Origin: Gerris lacustris | Taxonomy: Eukaryota > Arthropoda > Insecta > Hemiptera > Gerridae | Direction of reading: 5' to 3' | Assembly: GCA_951217055.1 (NCBI GenBank) | Contig: OX578282.1 | Coordinates: forward strand, 71,577,092-71,641,091 | DNA: 64,000 nt | Program-made: the position numbers and the translations under genes | The notes under the pieces: model-generated | What the model saw: the letters and a program-made list of their open reading frames with translations, nothing else | Told to the model about the DNA's origin: nothing | Database searches by the model: none | Shown here: positions 21,003 to 32,007 of the stretch, piece by piece | Layout: the number at the start of each line of letters is the position of its first letter | How positions within the stretch are numbered: position 1 is the first letter of the stretch

Positions 21003-21288
21003 GCATCCGAGCTTACCGAAGGTAACGGAAGCTATGTGATCGTTCTCAAGAAAGAAAATATTATAGTTCTTCGATTTCAAAATTCCAGGACAGAAATCTG
21101 TTGGAGACAACAGGGAACATTTTTGGTTCCGTCTCTGTCTGTCGCTCAAATTTTGTGAACCAACATGTCTTAAAAACTACACATCCGGTTTTCATGAAAA
21201 TTTGATGATAGGTCATAAGTAGCTCATTGTTGGTCCCATATAAGTTTCAACCTTCTGCGCTCATTTGCTTCTCTTCAACATGCGCACA
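21003..21288 (+). repeat. T2-family copy, left part (interrupted by the RTE element)
   Basis: Starts with a slightly mutated head hairpin (GCATCCG..CGGAAGC) and runs to CATGCGCACA at 21279-21288. The same copy resumes at 23405 with a duplicated CATGCGCACA, so the intervening 2.1 kb is a later insertion. Confidence 0.85.
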
Positions 21289-21563
21289 ATAATAATAATA
21301 ATAATAATAATAACCATTTATTGTAAATTACATATAAATACAGAAATCATACTTTTTTTAAATAATAAAGATAACATTGGCTGTAATTTTACAAATCGGC
21401 ACTTAGCCGTGGTACCCTTGGAGGGTTTCTGAGTTGCTCAACTCATTTTAAAAATTTTCTTTTTGTTATATATAAATAAATATATTTTTCACACGCATAC
21501 ATGCATATTTATACACATACATACATATACATACACACACATACATACATACATTTGATTTAA

Positions 21564-22886
21564 TTATTGATCATCTTTTTTATCTAGCCATTCGTCAATA
21601 TAAATGTCTCTCATTCTGTTCCAATCCATTCTGTACCATGCCATCCTCTGCCATGCCTTCCCTCCACAACTTATAGTCATCTCGTGGTCCCAACTATGTG
21701 GAGGTCTTCCCACCTTTCTTTTCTCTTCCATTGGGCACCAGTACATCATAACCTTACTCCATCGGTTGTCCTTTGTTCTTAAGATATGGCCTGTCCAGTT
21801 CCATTTTCTTTTTATAATGGTTGATGCTATGTCTTCTAAACCAGTTCTCTCTCTAATCCATGAATTGCATTTTCTTTCTTTTCTTGATATCCCCAGCATT
21901 CTTCTCTCCATACTCCTTTGGCATACTCTTAATTTATGAATTACTTTCTTAGGGAGAGTCCAGGTTTCGCAGGCGTATATCATGACGGGAAGGACACAGC
22001 TTTTCCACAATTTTGTTTTTATCTTTATATCTAGGTCTGCTCGAAATAGATGGCTGTATTTGTTGTAAGCATTCCAGGACAATGCAATTCTTCTTTCTAT
22101 TTCCTTTCCTTCTTCTTCTTTGCTTATTTTGTGTCCCAGATATATGAAATTGTCTACACTTTCTATGACATTTCCTTCCGATCTTAAGTTTTCATTCTCA
22201 ACATTTATGCACATTAATTTGGTTTTCCCATAGTTTATTTCTAATCCTACTTTCTGCGATTCTTCTTTTAAGTCTTTTAGCATTTCTTCGGCATCCTTGA
22301 TGCTTGATGCTATTATACATTGGTCGTCTGCAAATGCCAGTCTGTTGAGCCTTCTACCATCTACTTTGATACCCTTTCCCTCCCATTCCAATTTTCTATC
22401 TGCTTTCTGAAGGACATTGGTGAAAAGTTTAGCGGACGGTACGTCTCCCTGTCTAATTCCACGTTTTACTTCTATTCTTTCTATGACTGTTCTAATTTTA
22501 TATTGGAGTGTTAATCCACTATAAATAAATTCAAATATACTTCCATAATTTTCTTCTATGCCTGACTCTTTGAGACTTTCTATTACTTCTTCGATAAATA
22601 CTGAGTCAAAGGCTTTTTTGTAGTCTACAAACACTATTATTAGGGGGAATTGGTAATTATTAGCTTTTCTGATAAGTTGTTTCACTGTAAAGATGTTGTC
22701 TACGGTTGAGAAATTCGATCTAAATCCTGACTGGTTGATACTTAGTTGTTGCTCTAATTTGTTGGAAATTCTTTTAGTAATAATTGACATGAATATTTTG
22801 TAAGTACATGAGAGTAAACTTATTGGTCTGTAATTGTCTATATTTAGTTTATCACCTTTTTTTATAAAGTAATAGGAGATTAGCAA
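21564..22886 (-). pseudogene. Reverse transcriptase and C-terminal region of the RTE element
   Basis: A 440-codon minus frame with non-LTR reverse transcriptase motifs: NYRPISLL (about residues 18-25), FVDYKKAFD with the first catalytic Asp (86-94), RGIRQGDVPS (142-151) and FADD holding the catalytic Asp pair (185-188). The C-terminal region has RRMLGISRKER, WTGHILR and GRPPHSW, which is typical of the RTE clade. The enzyme would copy element RNA at a nicked chromosomal target. The upstream part is in another frame (22852-23334). The shift falls in the T7 run near 22856-22862, so the product is broken. The endonuclease domain is absent. Confidence 0.9.
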
Positions 22887-23334
22887 CTAGCCAATTTTGG
22901 GGGACTTCTCTTTGTATGAGGCATTGGTTAAAAAGATCAAGAAGGATGTTCACCAATGTTTCCCCACCTGCTTTTAACTCTTCATTCGTTATTTCGTCTG
23001 GTCCTGCTGATTTGCCATTCTTCAGTCTTTTAATTGCCCACTCAACTTCACATTTGAGAATTGGCTCTACCGTCTCCTCGTTCCAATTTAGTTGCTCTTT
23101 TCTTTTATTCGATGGTGATTGTCTATTATCACAGTGGTACAGGTTTCTGTAATAGTCAGATACTATTTGAGCTATTTCCTTGATCTCTCTTTTCAGTTTT
23201 CCTTTGTTGTCCTTCATTGCAATTATTTGATGTTTTCCTGCCGCTTGCGCTTGCCAGTATTTTCGTAGACTGGACCCTTCTTCTATAGCTTGTTCAAGTT
23301 CTTTAATTTTCTTCTCTTGGCTCCATAATGACAT
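22852..23334 (-). pseudogene. N-terminal linker/RT start of the RTE element, other frame
   Basis: A 160-codon minus frame. It has a coiled-coil-like start, then NGKSAGPDEITNEELKAGG and VPQNWLVANLLLLYKK, the standard region just before the RT fingers. Its last codons overlap the start of the 21564-22886 frame, one nucleotide out of phase. No APE endonuclease precedes it within the element. Confidence 0.88.
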
Positions 23335-23404
23335 CTTTTTTCTGATGATTTTTGAAATTTCTGCGTATTCAATTTTTGATTTAATATCGTCTCTCTTTAG
23401 TTTT

Positions 23405-23680
23405 CATGCGCACAAACATAATAAATTTAATCTGATTTTTATAAAATTTTTATAGTTTATCGAAAGTAACCCGAAGATAGGCGCAGATTAATTTGGACTG
23501 TCTACGATCTTTAACTTTTGCTAAAATGATACTTTATTTCATGTAAAAAATCAAATCAATTTTAACAGATTAATAAACGGGGGAAACAATTAAACAAATT
23601 AGGCAATTTTGGCTCGTAAAAGCATAAACCAATGAAGTACTTGATAGGATGCGAAGAAGCTATTTGCCACACCAATTGAC
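23405..23680 (+). repeat. T2-family copy, right part
   Basis: Resumes with CATGCGCACAAACATA and continues through GTTTATCGAAAGTAACCCG, GCGCAGATTAATTTGGAC and GATGCGAAGAAGCTATTTGCC, matching the tail of the copy at 18766-19226. Confidence 0.82.
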
Positions 23681-24219
23681 AGTCTATTTTTTATTAATTT
23701 TATTTTATTTGTTTTATTTAATTTCAACTTTTTTTAATTTAATTTAATTTATTTTATTTTATTTATTTTTTCTTTTCTTTTGTATTTGTTTTATTTTATT
23801 TGTTACAAACTGATCAATTTTATATTATTATTTTAATCCACTGATATTAAATTGTACTTAAATAAATAATTAATCCCTATTTTATATTAAAATTTATTTA
23901 ATAAATGCTTTAATTGTTATGTTACTTTAGTTATCTTATGGTTTTAACGATTTCTAACTTGAACCTTAATAATTATTCCATTATTTAAAGGTTAAATAAT
24001 GGATACAAGTTTGTCGACCTTTATTTCGAGTTGAAGGACAAAATAGTGTTGGAATGGGAAAGACTGCAGTCGACTATACACACTCACTAAATACAGGACC
24101 TACGACCTACGGGTTCAATGATGTATAGTCCTGTCCTATAGTGTTCGTGTACAGTCTACTAAGCCAAACAAATGCTTAGGTAACAATATACTCCTACACT
24201 CCAGAGAGAGACAGAGAAG
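23681..24219. other. AT-rich low-complexity DNA
   Basis: Dominated by TTTTATTT/TTTAATTT words from 23690 to 23900. Around 24080-24150 two near-palindromic GTCGAC/CCTACGACCTACGGG words occur. No gene seen. Confidence 0.55.
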
Positions 24220-24768
<549 letters not shown>

Positions 24769-25854
24769 GTCTAGACCATCTAGAGACTCATGGTCACACT
24801 TATACATACATACATTTATACACGATAAAAATTACGGCTTTCAATTCTGATCAATGTACAGGTAAAACTTTAATTTTATGGGAAAATTAAATAAATTTGA
24901 CAATAATGGGTTGTAAATAAAAATATTAAATATAAATTTATTTAATTTTACTATCAACTAATCTTAATATTTAATTCTAAAATCCTTCGTGGTTTATTTA
25001 ATTTATCAGCTATTTATCTAATTTTAAAATTAGATAAATAGTCAACAGCCTCAAAAACATCATTACATATTACATTAGACAAGTAGAATTTATATACTAC
25101 AATCATTACTTTCCATTATATACTTGAAATAACATAAAGGGTAGTAATCCACTACTCTAAGCTTTTCCTAAAATTTCTATAATTCTATGTAAAAATGTTG
25201 AATTACCTTTTTTAAAATTGTTTCACCAATTTTGATGAATCTTCTCAAGTGAACGTTGACTTGCTGACAATGCTCTGGCTCTGTTACTCGCACTGTTTAT
25301 TATAGAAAATAAAAAAAAACATATTTAATAGTTCATCGAACTTCTAAATGTTAATCAAATCTACTGGAGTATTTATTGTTCCCACGCACACAATGCACAC
25401 CTGTATTTAATGCGATGTGTTGTAATAAAACAAATCGATGTTACGCAATTAAGAGTGCAAAAAAATATAATTACGACCCTTGACATTTCGCGCCATTGTC
25501 TGGAGGTGCGGCAATATCCTCGCCACTGATTTGAAGCTATCATTCAAACTAAATACTTGTTCCACCGCTAAACTTGACAAACCATTTGAAAAAAATATTT
25601 GTCATTTAAAATATATATTGCAAATACAGAGCTCTAAAGGTTTTCTCTTTAGGGCAAGATCGAGTGAGGTATTCAGGTATCAGAAATTAAATACAAAAAT
25701 TTCCATTTGTGAGTAGTGAGGCACAAAGCTATACAACCCATTATTGTCTAATTTATTTACTCCCCCCCCCCCCCATTTATTAAATCTGTCGAAAAATGTT
25801 TTGATTTTTTACATGAATAAAAAATGAAAAAAAAGAGAAAATATTGGTGGGTAC
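24769..25854. other. Intergenic DNA, no gene seen
   Basis: AT-rich. ATTTATCTAATTTTAAAATTAGATAAAT near 25013-25040 is a hairpin. A 78-codon frame at 25480-25716 has no domain I recognise. Confidence 0.5.
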
Positions 25855-26194
25855 ATTTAATTATTATTAAACATTTCATAAAAATGTATCGTAAAAATAA
25901 TTTCTTCTCGGAGGGGAATCGAACCCGGCCTTTTTCCGTCCGTGTTTTAGATTCGTATTTAAATGGACTGCATTTTGCATTTTACATTTTTTTTATGAAA
26001 ATCGCCGGAACCGTTTTCGAGAATTGTTTTTTCCTCTTTTATTTATTTTTTTATATTTGGGGGGGGGGGGGAGAGGAGGTAGGGCCTCTGAATTTGGAGC
26101 TAAAATTTCCTCTGGGGGTATGATTTTTCTATACACTTCAAAATTGGCCCAGTAGTTAAGACTCCAGGTGTCTGCACAGACAGACAGACAGACA
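25855..26194. repeat. Repeat G, copy truncated at its CAGACA microsatellite
   Basis: It shows the family order with the reverse B box (GGGGAATCGAACCCGGCC at 25912-25929) and the GGCCCAGTAGTTAAGACTCCAGG block. It then stops at (CAGA)n and is joined to the hammerhead-core sequence at 26195. The usual TTTTTTAAAAACCAC tail and terminal hairpin are missing. Confidence 0.7.
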
Positions 26195-26231
26195 CTGATG
26201 AGTCGGACGCGACGAAACTATGCATGGCGTA
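26195..26231 (+). ncRNA. Hammerhead ribozyme core (self-cleaving motif), partial
   Basis: CTGATGA (26195-26201) is followed by a perfect 4-bp stem II, GTCG (26202-26205) with CGAC (26210-26213), closed by GACG, then GAAAC (26214-26218). These are all the invariant core residues of a hammerhead ribozyme in correct order and spacing. A minimal stem III could form from AC (26217-26218) and GT (26229-26230), placing a GUA cleavage triplet at 26229-26231. The loop contains the self-complementary ATGCAT. No stem I partner is convincing, because the sequence 5' of the core is the CAGACA microsatellite of another repeat. Probably the 3' part of a truncated ribozyme-bearing retroelement. Confidence 0.75.
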
Positions 26232-27040
26232 ATGCCGAGCCAACATCTTATCGACGTAATTTCTGTTGTTGGAACAGTTCCTATGTGCCACCAGGAAGGG
26301 GATCCTTGGAGTATCACACTCATACAAATTATTATACATATACACATATTTCATTTTATAATAGATGGCAAAAAATATATTTATTAGCAAGCCTAGATGC
26401 ATTTAAATATGTTATAAGTTATATATAATAAGTTACAATAAAATATCATTAGTTTATTGGCAATACATGATGCAATTGCTAAAATTGAATACTGACAACG
26501 CTATGCAGTACTAGATCCTGTATATTAAATTAGTAACATTTGCAGGTTTTCCTTAATGGTGTGATTTTTGTTGTAATATTTGTTAATTGTAATGTTTCAA
26601 AAGTATAAAGAAACTAATTGATTTTAGTTTGACATTGTTAATTATGCGAGCTGAGTGATTTTTAATCCTGTTGTTATTTTAGTTTTAAAAAAAAACAAGG
26701 TTAACAAAGAGTTCAATTACGTATAATTTCATTCAATTTGTGAAATGTTTTTTGTCGTGTATTTTGGTTGGGTACGGTTGGCAGAGCAGAATATTTCGGC
26801 AGCTTTCCAAAGTGTGGCCACATCTTCCTTCATCCTCGACCGACGGACTCGCTCTTTGTTTCACATCCTCGAATTAACGTTGTGAGCTAACGTAGGCGCT
26901 CTAACGTACCACCGGAAATACATTACTAGCTTCTGCCCACCTTGTCTTTGTACACTTTAGTTTTTCAGATTCCATTCCATTTTCATTTTAATCAAAATCG
27001 TCATAAGTAATCGAAAATAAATTATGTTCTTTAATTTTTT
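26232..27040. other. Intergenic DNA downstream of the hammerhead core
   Basis: The first 150 bases may belong to the ribozyme-bearing element, but I find no second copy to define it. The rest shows no gene. Confidence 0.4.
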
Positions 27041-27272
27041 TTTTTTCAGAGTTTTGGGGGTTAGTGCTATCAAATTTAGAGCTAAAATGTATCCTCCAGA
27101 TTTAGCCGCGAAAATGTATGCCCAAATTGATTGAAATCGGACCAGTAGTTTAGGCTCCACACGTCTGCACTTATGACAGACAAACTTTTTTGGTATTTAT
27201 CAAAATCTTAAAATTGAATTTTTTGCGCCATTTCAATACTTTCTCTCATAATATACCACGTCAATGAGAAAA
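27041..27272. repeat. Repeat G, right-half copy
   Basis: Contains TTTTCAGAGTTTTGGGGGTTAG, GCCCAAATTGATTGAAATCGGACC, TTTAGGCTCCACACGTCTGCAC and the tail TGCGCCATTTCAATACTTTCTC. The terminal hairpin is broken. Confidence 0.65.
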
Positions 27273-27733
27273 TAAAAATATTTGATTACCATGCGAGATG
27301 CAATTAATTTCTAAAAATGAAGCTTTATTTTGAGTTGCGTCACTTTTCTAAAACAAGCGGTCGCATTTAAGAGTTACAAAAGGAGTACGTACAAATTAGC
27401 TCAAAAACCTTTGCCTTGGGCCCGGTCATTATTTAGTAATAAGAAAGGAAATTATTTTAGGACATTGCTCAAAATACATGTCTAAAAAGATTAAGAATAC
27501 CTCTCCTTCATAAATCTCATTAACTCTGTGACCAATATATTTATTTTTACAGGTGAATTGTTGATCATTTATTATTATAGTTCCCTAGATAGCAGTTTTT
27601 TTACTCAGTACAAGTTTTTTCATAACAATATTTAACCATCTAAGGGTCTAAATAAGTCTTAACCATCTTTAACCAACTTAAAACGCACCGTAAACTGTAA
27701 ATTAGCTACCTTCATATGTAGGTTTTTCCGAAT
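27273..27733. other. Intergenic DNA, no gene seen
   Basis: No recognisable feature. Confidence 0.4.
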
Positions 27734-27991
27734 TTGGAGATCTATCAGTGGGTAATGCAGTCCGCTGTAACCAATGTTGTTAACACATTTACATCAGGAC
27801 CAAATTCCCAGCAAGGCGAACCAAATATTCACAATATATATATAAATCGGCCACTTTACACATCTACTCCTGCTCCATGTGGTAATCAATATATATTATT
27901 AGGTGACAAATATTTTCATGTTTGGATTGATTTAAGAAAGAGAAGCGAATTATTATATCCACTTGTTATTCATATTTACGCATTATACTAA
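27734..27991 (+). CDS. Unrecognised open frame, 85 codons (doubtful)
   Basis: A plus frame with mixed, non-repetitive composition, starting MEIYQWVMQSAVTNVVNT and ending RKRSELLYPLVIHIYALY. I do not recognise the family. It lies outside every repeat I could define, unlike most open frames here. It has no signal peptide, no clear membrane segment and no obvious splice partner. It could be a decayed exon, a fragment of a mobile-element protein or chance. Confidence 0.2.
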   Translation: MEIYQWVMQSAVTNVVNTFTSGPNSQQGEPNIHNIYINRPLYTSTPAPCGNQYILLGDKYFHVWIDLRKRSELLYPLVIHIYALY

Positions 27992-28529
27992 GCTCCGTGC
28001 GGGGCTCATGGTAGAAATCAGTGGCTAACATTGTGTCCTATTATTTTATAGGCCAAACGATTAAATAAATTTCCTAAATAGTTTCCAAAGCCTATGTCAC
28101 AAAATTATTAATGTTACACAATTTTGATATAAGTTTACTTACTAATTGATTAAATTGGATTTTTATAGGATTTAAATTCAGTAGTGTATTGGTACGTGAA
28201 AGCTTTTTACAACTTTATCGGACTAATTCTTATTTTATTATAATTATAAATATTTATAACAATACACAATATTAGAAAAATTTGGAAGGTTAAGGCAATA
28301 TAAGGCAAGACGACTTTTGTCCTTGTCTCTGATCATTACTGCTACCATTCCATCACCTTCCATGCCACTAATGATGCTCACTAAAAGTTCAAATGTCATC
28401 TTTAAAATAATATCATTTGTTTATTTTAGTTCAGTGAAACTCGAGATGTATTGTAACTTTCTCATTGAGGAGAATAAACTAATATAATGAAAAGTTTATT
28501 ATGGAAATGAATTCGTTAAAATGAATATT

Positions 28530-28532
<3 letters not shown>
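27992..28532. other. Intergenic DNA, no gene seen
   Basis: No recognisable feature before the (TA)n tract at 28533-28608. Confidence 0.4.

Positions 28533-28608
<76 letters not shown>
28533..28608. repeat. (TA)n microsatellite
   Basis: About 76 bases of alternating AT. Confidence 0.97.
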
Positions 28609-28610
<2 letters not shown>

Positions 28611-29807
28611 ACGTGGCTGTGCTTGTGGGTATGTTCTTTGTATAGGTCCTTTTTTTGAGTTAGAAGGTTCCTTCTTATGACATTATAAACATTTTCAATA
28701 AAGGAATTGGGCAATTTGACTTTTGAATTCAAAATGGCGGTCTCATACAGTTTTAGAAGCTAAGTCCCCTTAATAATGTATTCATCGCTACAACTCAGAA
28801 ATCGTGAACGCTAGAAATATTTAAACTTGGTGTTGTAATTCCCATAATGTTTTAGGCGTTTACTAAGTAAGGTTTTTTGGTAAAACACCATATTATTTCA
28901 AAATGGCGGACTTCATAAATAATATTTTAAGAACCACTTGATCTAGGGCACCTCTAACCACCTCTAACCACCTCTAACCACCTCTAACCACTTGATCTAG
29001 GGCCTTGCAATTTGGAAATTAGTAATTCCATATTATGACATTAACGCATGTTCTATAAGATTTTGCAATTTGACTATTTAATTTAAAATAGCGGTTATAT
29101 ACATGTTTAAAACCCAATTCCTCCATTCACCCAGCAATTTTTCATACAAATCATATTTATTTTAAGAAAAAAAAAAATCTTTAACAATTATTATGTTAGG
29201 AACGGATTGGGCACGACATTTAGGAATGGTTTTACTGTGTTTGGACAGTAAAAATGCATACAAAGGCTTTAATTTCAAGTGATTATAATAAATAGTCCAA
29301 AAAGTTATAGCTAAAACAAACTTTTAAATGTCCGCCATCTTGATAAAGCTGGGCCGATTGAGCTGGTTAAGGAACTCGTTCTGTTTGTTAAATTGCTAAA
29401 CGACCCTTTGTGTGTGCTGATAGGACGTATTTGGTCAATTTATTTTATTTTTTGTCTTATTTCAACCTGATCCACTTGATAAAATCTGCTAAAATTGGCA
29501 ATTTTACAATGTAATATCAAAACAATATTAACAGATCTAAAGAAAGGGGGGAACAATAAATAGTTTTAAATGCTTAACATCAGTAACGCGAGGACAATGT
29601 GTGCTAAATTTTATAAATTCTAATTAAATATGATGAAGTTTCAAAACTGTATAAGTCTCGTTATATTAATATACACGTTAAGTATTCTAAATTCCATAAA
29701 GAAAAGTGAAAAGAAATTTTAAGCTCTGTTATCTTTAACAAAAAAAAAACAAAATCTTATCGTAGTTCGGTATTCCCCCCACAAACATCACTTTACAGAT
29801 TCACTAT
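28609..29807. repeat. Repeat-derived region with AAAATGGCGG words and a short CCTCTAACCA array
   Basis: The words CAAAATGGCGG recur near 28731 and 28901, suggesting a decayed repeat with internal duplication. At 28950-28990 four CCTCTAACCA units lie between two copies of AACCACTTGATCTAGGGC (28932-28949 and 28986-29003). No coding sequence recognised. Confidence 0.5.
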
Positions 29808-30270
29808 TCTATATATATAAAAGTCAACGTATATGTGTGTGTATGTTCTTTATACATATCTACTAGTTCGATCTCGATGAAAATTTGCACACTTGACCTT
29901 CAAAGCAATGGGAAAATCATTGTTTACATGATTTTTTTTTTTTTTAATTTTAGTACACAGGGGTACGGGGTACAAGTAATGAATACAGGGTTAAGGTAAT
30001 GAATACCCCTCATGATGCATATCGTTGAAAAGCTCTTTAAGAGTACAGAAATTGTTGTTGTGTACTGTTTTGTCGTATTTTCATTTAGGAGGGGGTAAAT
30101 TTGGGATATTTGCAAATTACCTTATCAAATAGGAGGGGTATAGAAATAGTGGGAGGGATAGAATCTAGATATCCTCGCGAAGTAAAATAATTTGAATGTT
30201 TCTTGATGGTAGTTTATAAACTTATCAAATTAAAATAACACTCCGTAGCGAAGCACGGGTATCCCGCTAA
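29808..30270 (+). mobile_element. Nonautonomous Helitron-like element
   Basis: The 5' end is TCTATATATATAAAAG (TC start). The 3' end is a hairpin, CGGG-TAT-CCCG, directly followed by CTAA and a T outside. A second stem, CCGT with ACGG around GCGAAGC, lies just upstream. A TC start, a 3' hairpin and a CTRR end without inverted repeats or target duplication fit Helitrons. A related 3' end (CTCCGTAGCGGAGCTCGGGT...CTAG then T) lies at 36780-36810. No Rep/helicase is encoded. Confidence 0.6.
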
Positions 30271-30353
30271 TGATATTATATATCAATGACTTGATAAATA
30301 ATTTGGATAAATGTCTAAAAAGTTACGCAATTGGTCCCCAGATAGTTTTAATT

Positions 30354-30902
30354 GTACATTACACGTCTAGTGCGGAAAGTAGCATTTTGCATGTGAGTGT
30401 GGAGTTACGATAACGAGGGTAGTAAAACCACACGAGCAAAGCAAAATGCCGTTTTCGCATGAGTTGCGTACCGTACTTTATCTACGATTGTTGGATTTTA
30501 ATAATAAATACAGAAAAAATATTAATAAACTTTCTGTATGTAAGTTTGTATTTGTCTTTTGATAAAGATGACATTAATTCATTAATTGTATTTTGAGCTG
30601 AATTAATAATGTCGGGATTATTCTCCTCATTTTCGTCATAATCACTCATTGTTTTTCACTAAAAACTCGATTTAAACAGTAACTTTAATTAAACAAACAG
30701 CAAATTAGTTTTGTTACGTGTAAACAAACTCGCAAATTGTCCGTTAAGGTGAATAATTCTTCTTTTTTACCGCCCTAGGGTGGAAAAAAAGAGGAATTAC
30801 AAAAACGCACATGCGCAATGAACACAAGTACGTAAAGAATCAGTTTCTACAAATCTAAACAGAGATACAATGGTTATATTTCGTATCAATCGTAGATAAA
30901 GT
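30354..30902 (-). repeat. Crypton-like element fragment, copy 1 (frameshifted)
   Basis: It matches 44273-44857 throughout. The interior 30475-30902 is bounded by 16-bp inverted repeats, ACTTTATCTACGATTG and its complement. On the minus strand from 30650, an ATG opens MSDYDENEENNPDIIN; a one-base insertion then breaks the frame relative to the other copy. The intact counterpart and its possible family are described at 44438-44587. An AAAAGAGGAATTnnn hairpin remnant lies near 30755-30800. Confidence 0.6.
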
Positions 30903-31010
30903 TAATTAAACGGGGCTTTGTGGATTAAAGTTGTAAGTGAGTGTGAAGCCGTTGTTAGACAGGACAGGGTGAGCTAAGTTTAAAGTTTTAAGTTGAAAGT
31001 AGGCACAAGG

Positions 31011-31070
31011 ACGAGACCTCAAGCCTGACTAACCACCTCAAGCCTGACTAACCACCTCAAGCCTGACCTT
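31011..31070. repeat. Three tandem CTCAAGCCTGACTAACCAC units
   Basis: A 20-bp unit is repeated two and three-quarter times with no differences, so the amplification is recent. Confidence 0.9.
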
Positions 31071-31927
31071 TCTACTCTCACACTGCCATTGTAACGAGTC
31101 GCATCCCACCTCATCATGACCCTTAGATTCCTACACTTGCGTCTCACAACAAAATAATAAATCATTTATTCCTCCAAGCTTTGTTTAATCAACATTTTGT
31201 ATTGATTTAAGCAGCATCTATGATGAACAGTTACCATTTTACTTTATTTATAAATTTCAAGCTATAAAAGGTAATTAAATTAACAAAGCAAGCGCGTAGT
31301 TTTATGTATTTTGTTTGCTTTAAAATATCATAATAAGCACGATTATTATGATGATTTTAGGTGTTTTAGCTCTGGAATACAGTATACATTTCTGTAACTC
31401 AACAACCAACATGAAAAATCCTATATTGGTCTTACAATTAGTGTTTACTCAGACATCACAGATTGACCAACCTATGTGACGTAAAAAATAAAGCCACTAG
31501 GACTGTAGGAGGCACTCCTCCAGTGACATTTGTTTTCCTATAGTTGGCTCTACCTTCTACACTTAAAAATCTTGAACCCCCCCCATTTTGATGGATTTTC
31601 TCAAGCTGTCAGAGTAAAGACTAATTGTAAGGCCAGTATATACAGTCTTACTTTTAATAAAAATTAAAATATACTTGAATTGTTGTGGAATATGATGAGT
31701 TGAAACTGTTGACGTAAAATGCTGAGATCTACTAAAATATTAATATTATTAATTATACATTTTTTTCGGGGATAAAAACTAGTTTACCAGCAAATAGAAC
31801 AGATACTTTGGTTTCTCTGAGACGGTCACGCTTCTGTTGGGCGTATTCAGTTCATCTTCCCTCTAAACCCCGTCGCTGTAGTTTTGCTAAATCGTCAATA
31901 ATATCTCAACTAGAATTTAAAGTCTTT
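31071..31927. other. Intergenic DNA, no gene seen
   Basis: No gene or defined mobile element recognised. Confidence 0.45.
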
Positions 31928-31977
31928 GTTTGCTAACTCCAGCTGCTAGCTTTGCTAACTAGCTGGAGTTAGCAAAC
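31928..31977. other. Perfect 17-bp stem hairpin
   Basis: GTTTGCTAACTCCAGCT (31928-31944) pairs exactly with 31961-31977. The 16-base loop repeats the word TTTGCTAACT, so the hairpin may have formed by a template switch. Confidence 0.9.
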
Positions 31978-32007
31978 TCCAGCTAAAAAGTTCAACAAGG
32001 GGAAGAT

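Larger units (their letters stand above)
21289..23404 (-). mobile_element. 5'-truncated RTE-type non-LTR retrotransposon
   Basis: A minus-strand LINE whose 3' end is an (ATT)n-type tail (21289-21312 on this strand). It is bounded by an 11-bp direct repeat, CATGCGCACAA, at 21279-21289 and 23405-23415. The 5' endonuclease half is missing, as expected from incomplete reverse transcription. It sits inside a T2 copy, which dates it as younger than that copy. A TACATACATACA microsatellite lies between the coding end and the tail (21500-21555). Confidence 0.92.

Noticed and set aside
21604..23152. Plus-strand frames of 64-111 codons
   Set aside because: Antisense shadows of the minus-strand RTE reverse transcriptase.
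26169..26195. GTGTCTG/CAGACAC hairpin as stem I of the hammerhead
   Set aside because: The same microsatellite hairpin is present in other repeat G copies without a ribozyme core, and the bases next to the core do not pair.
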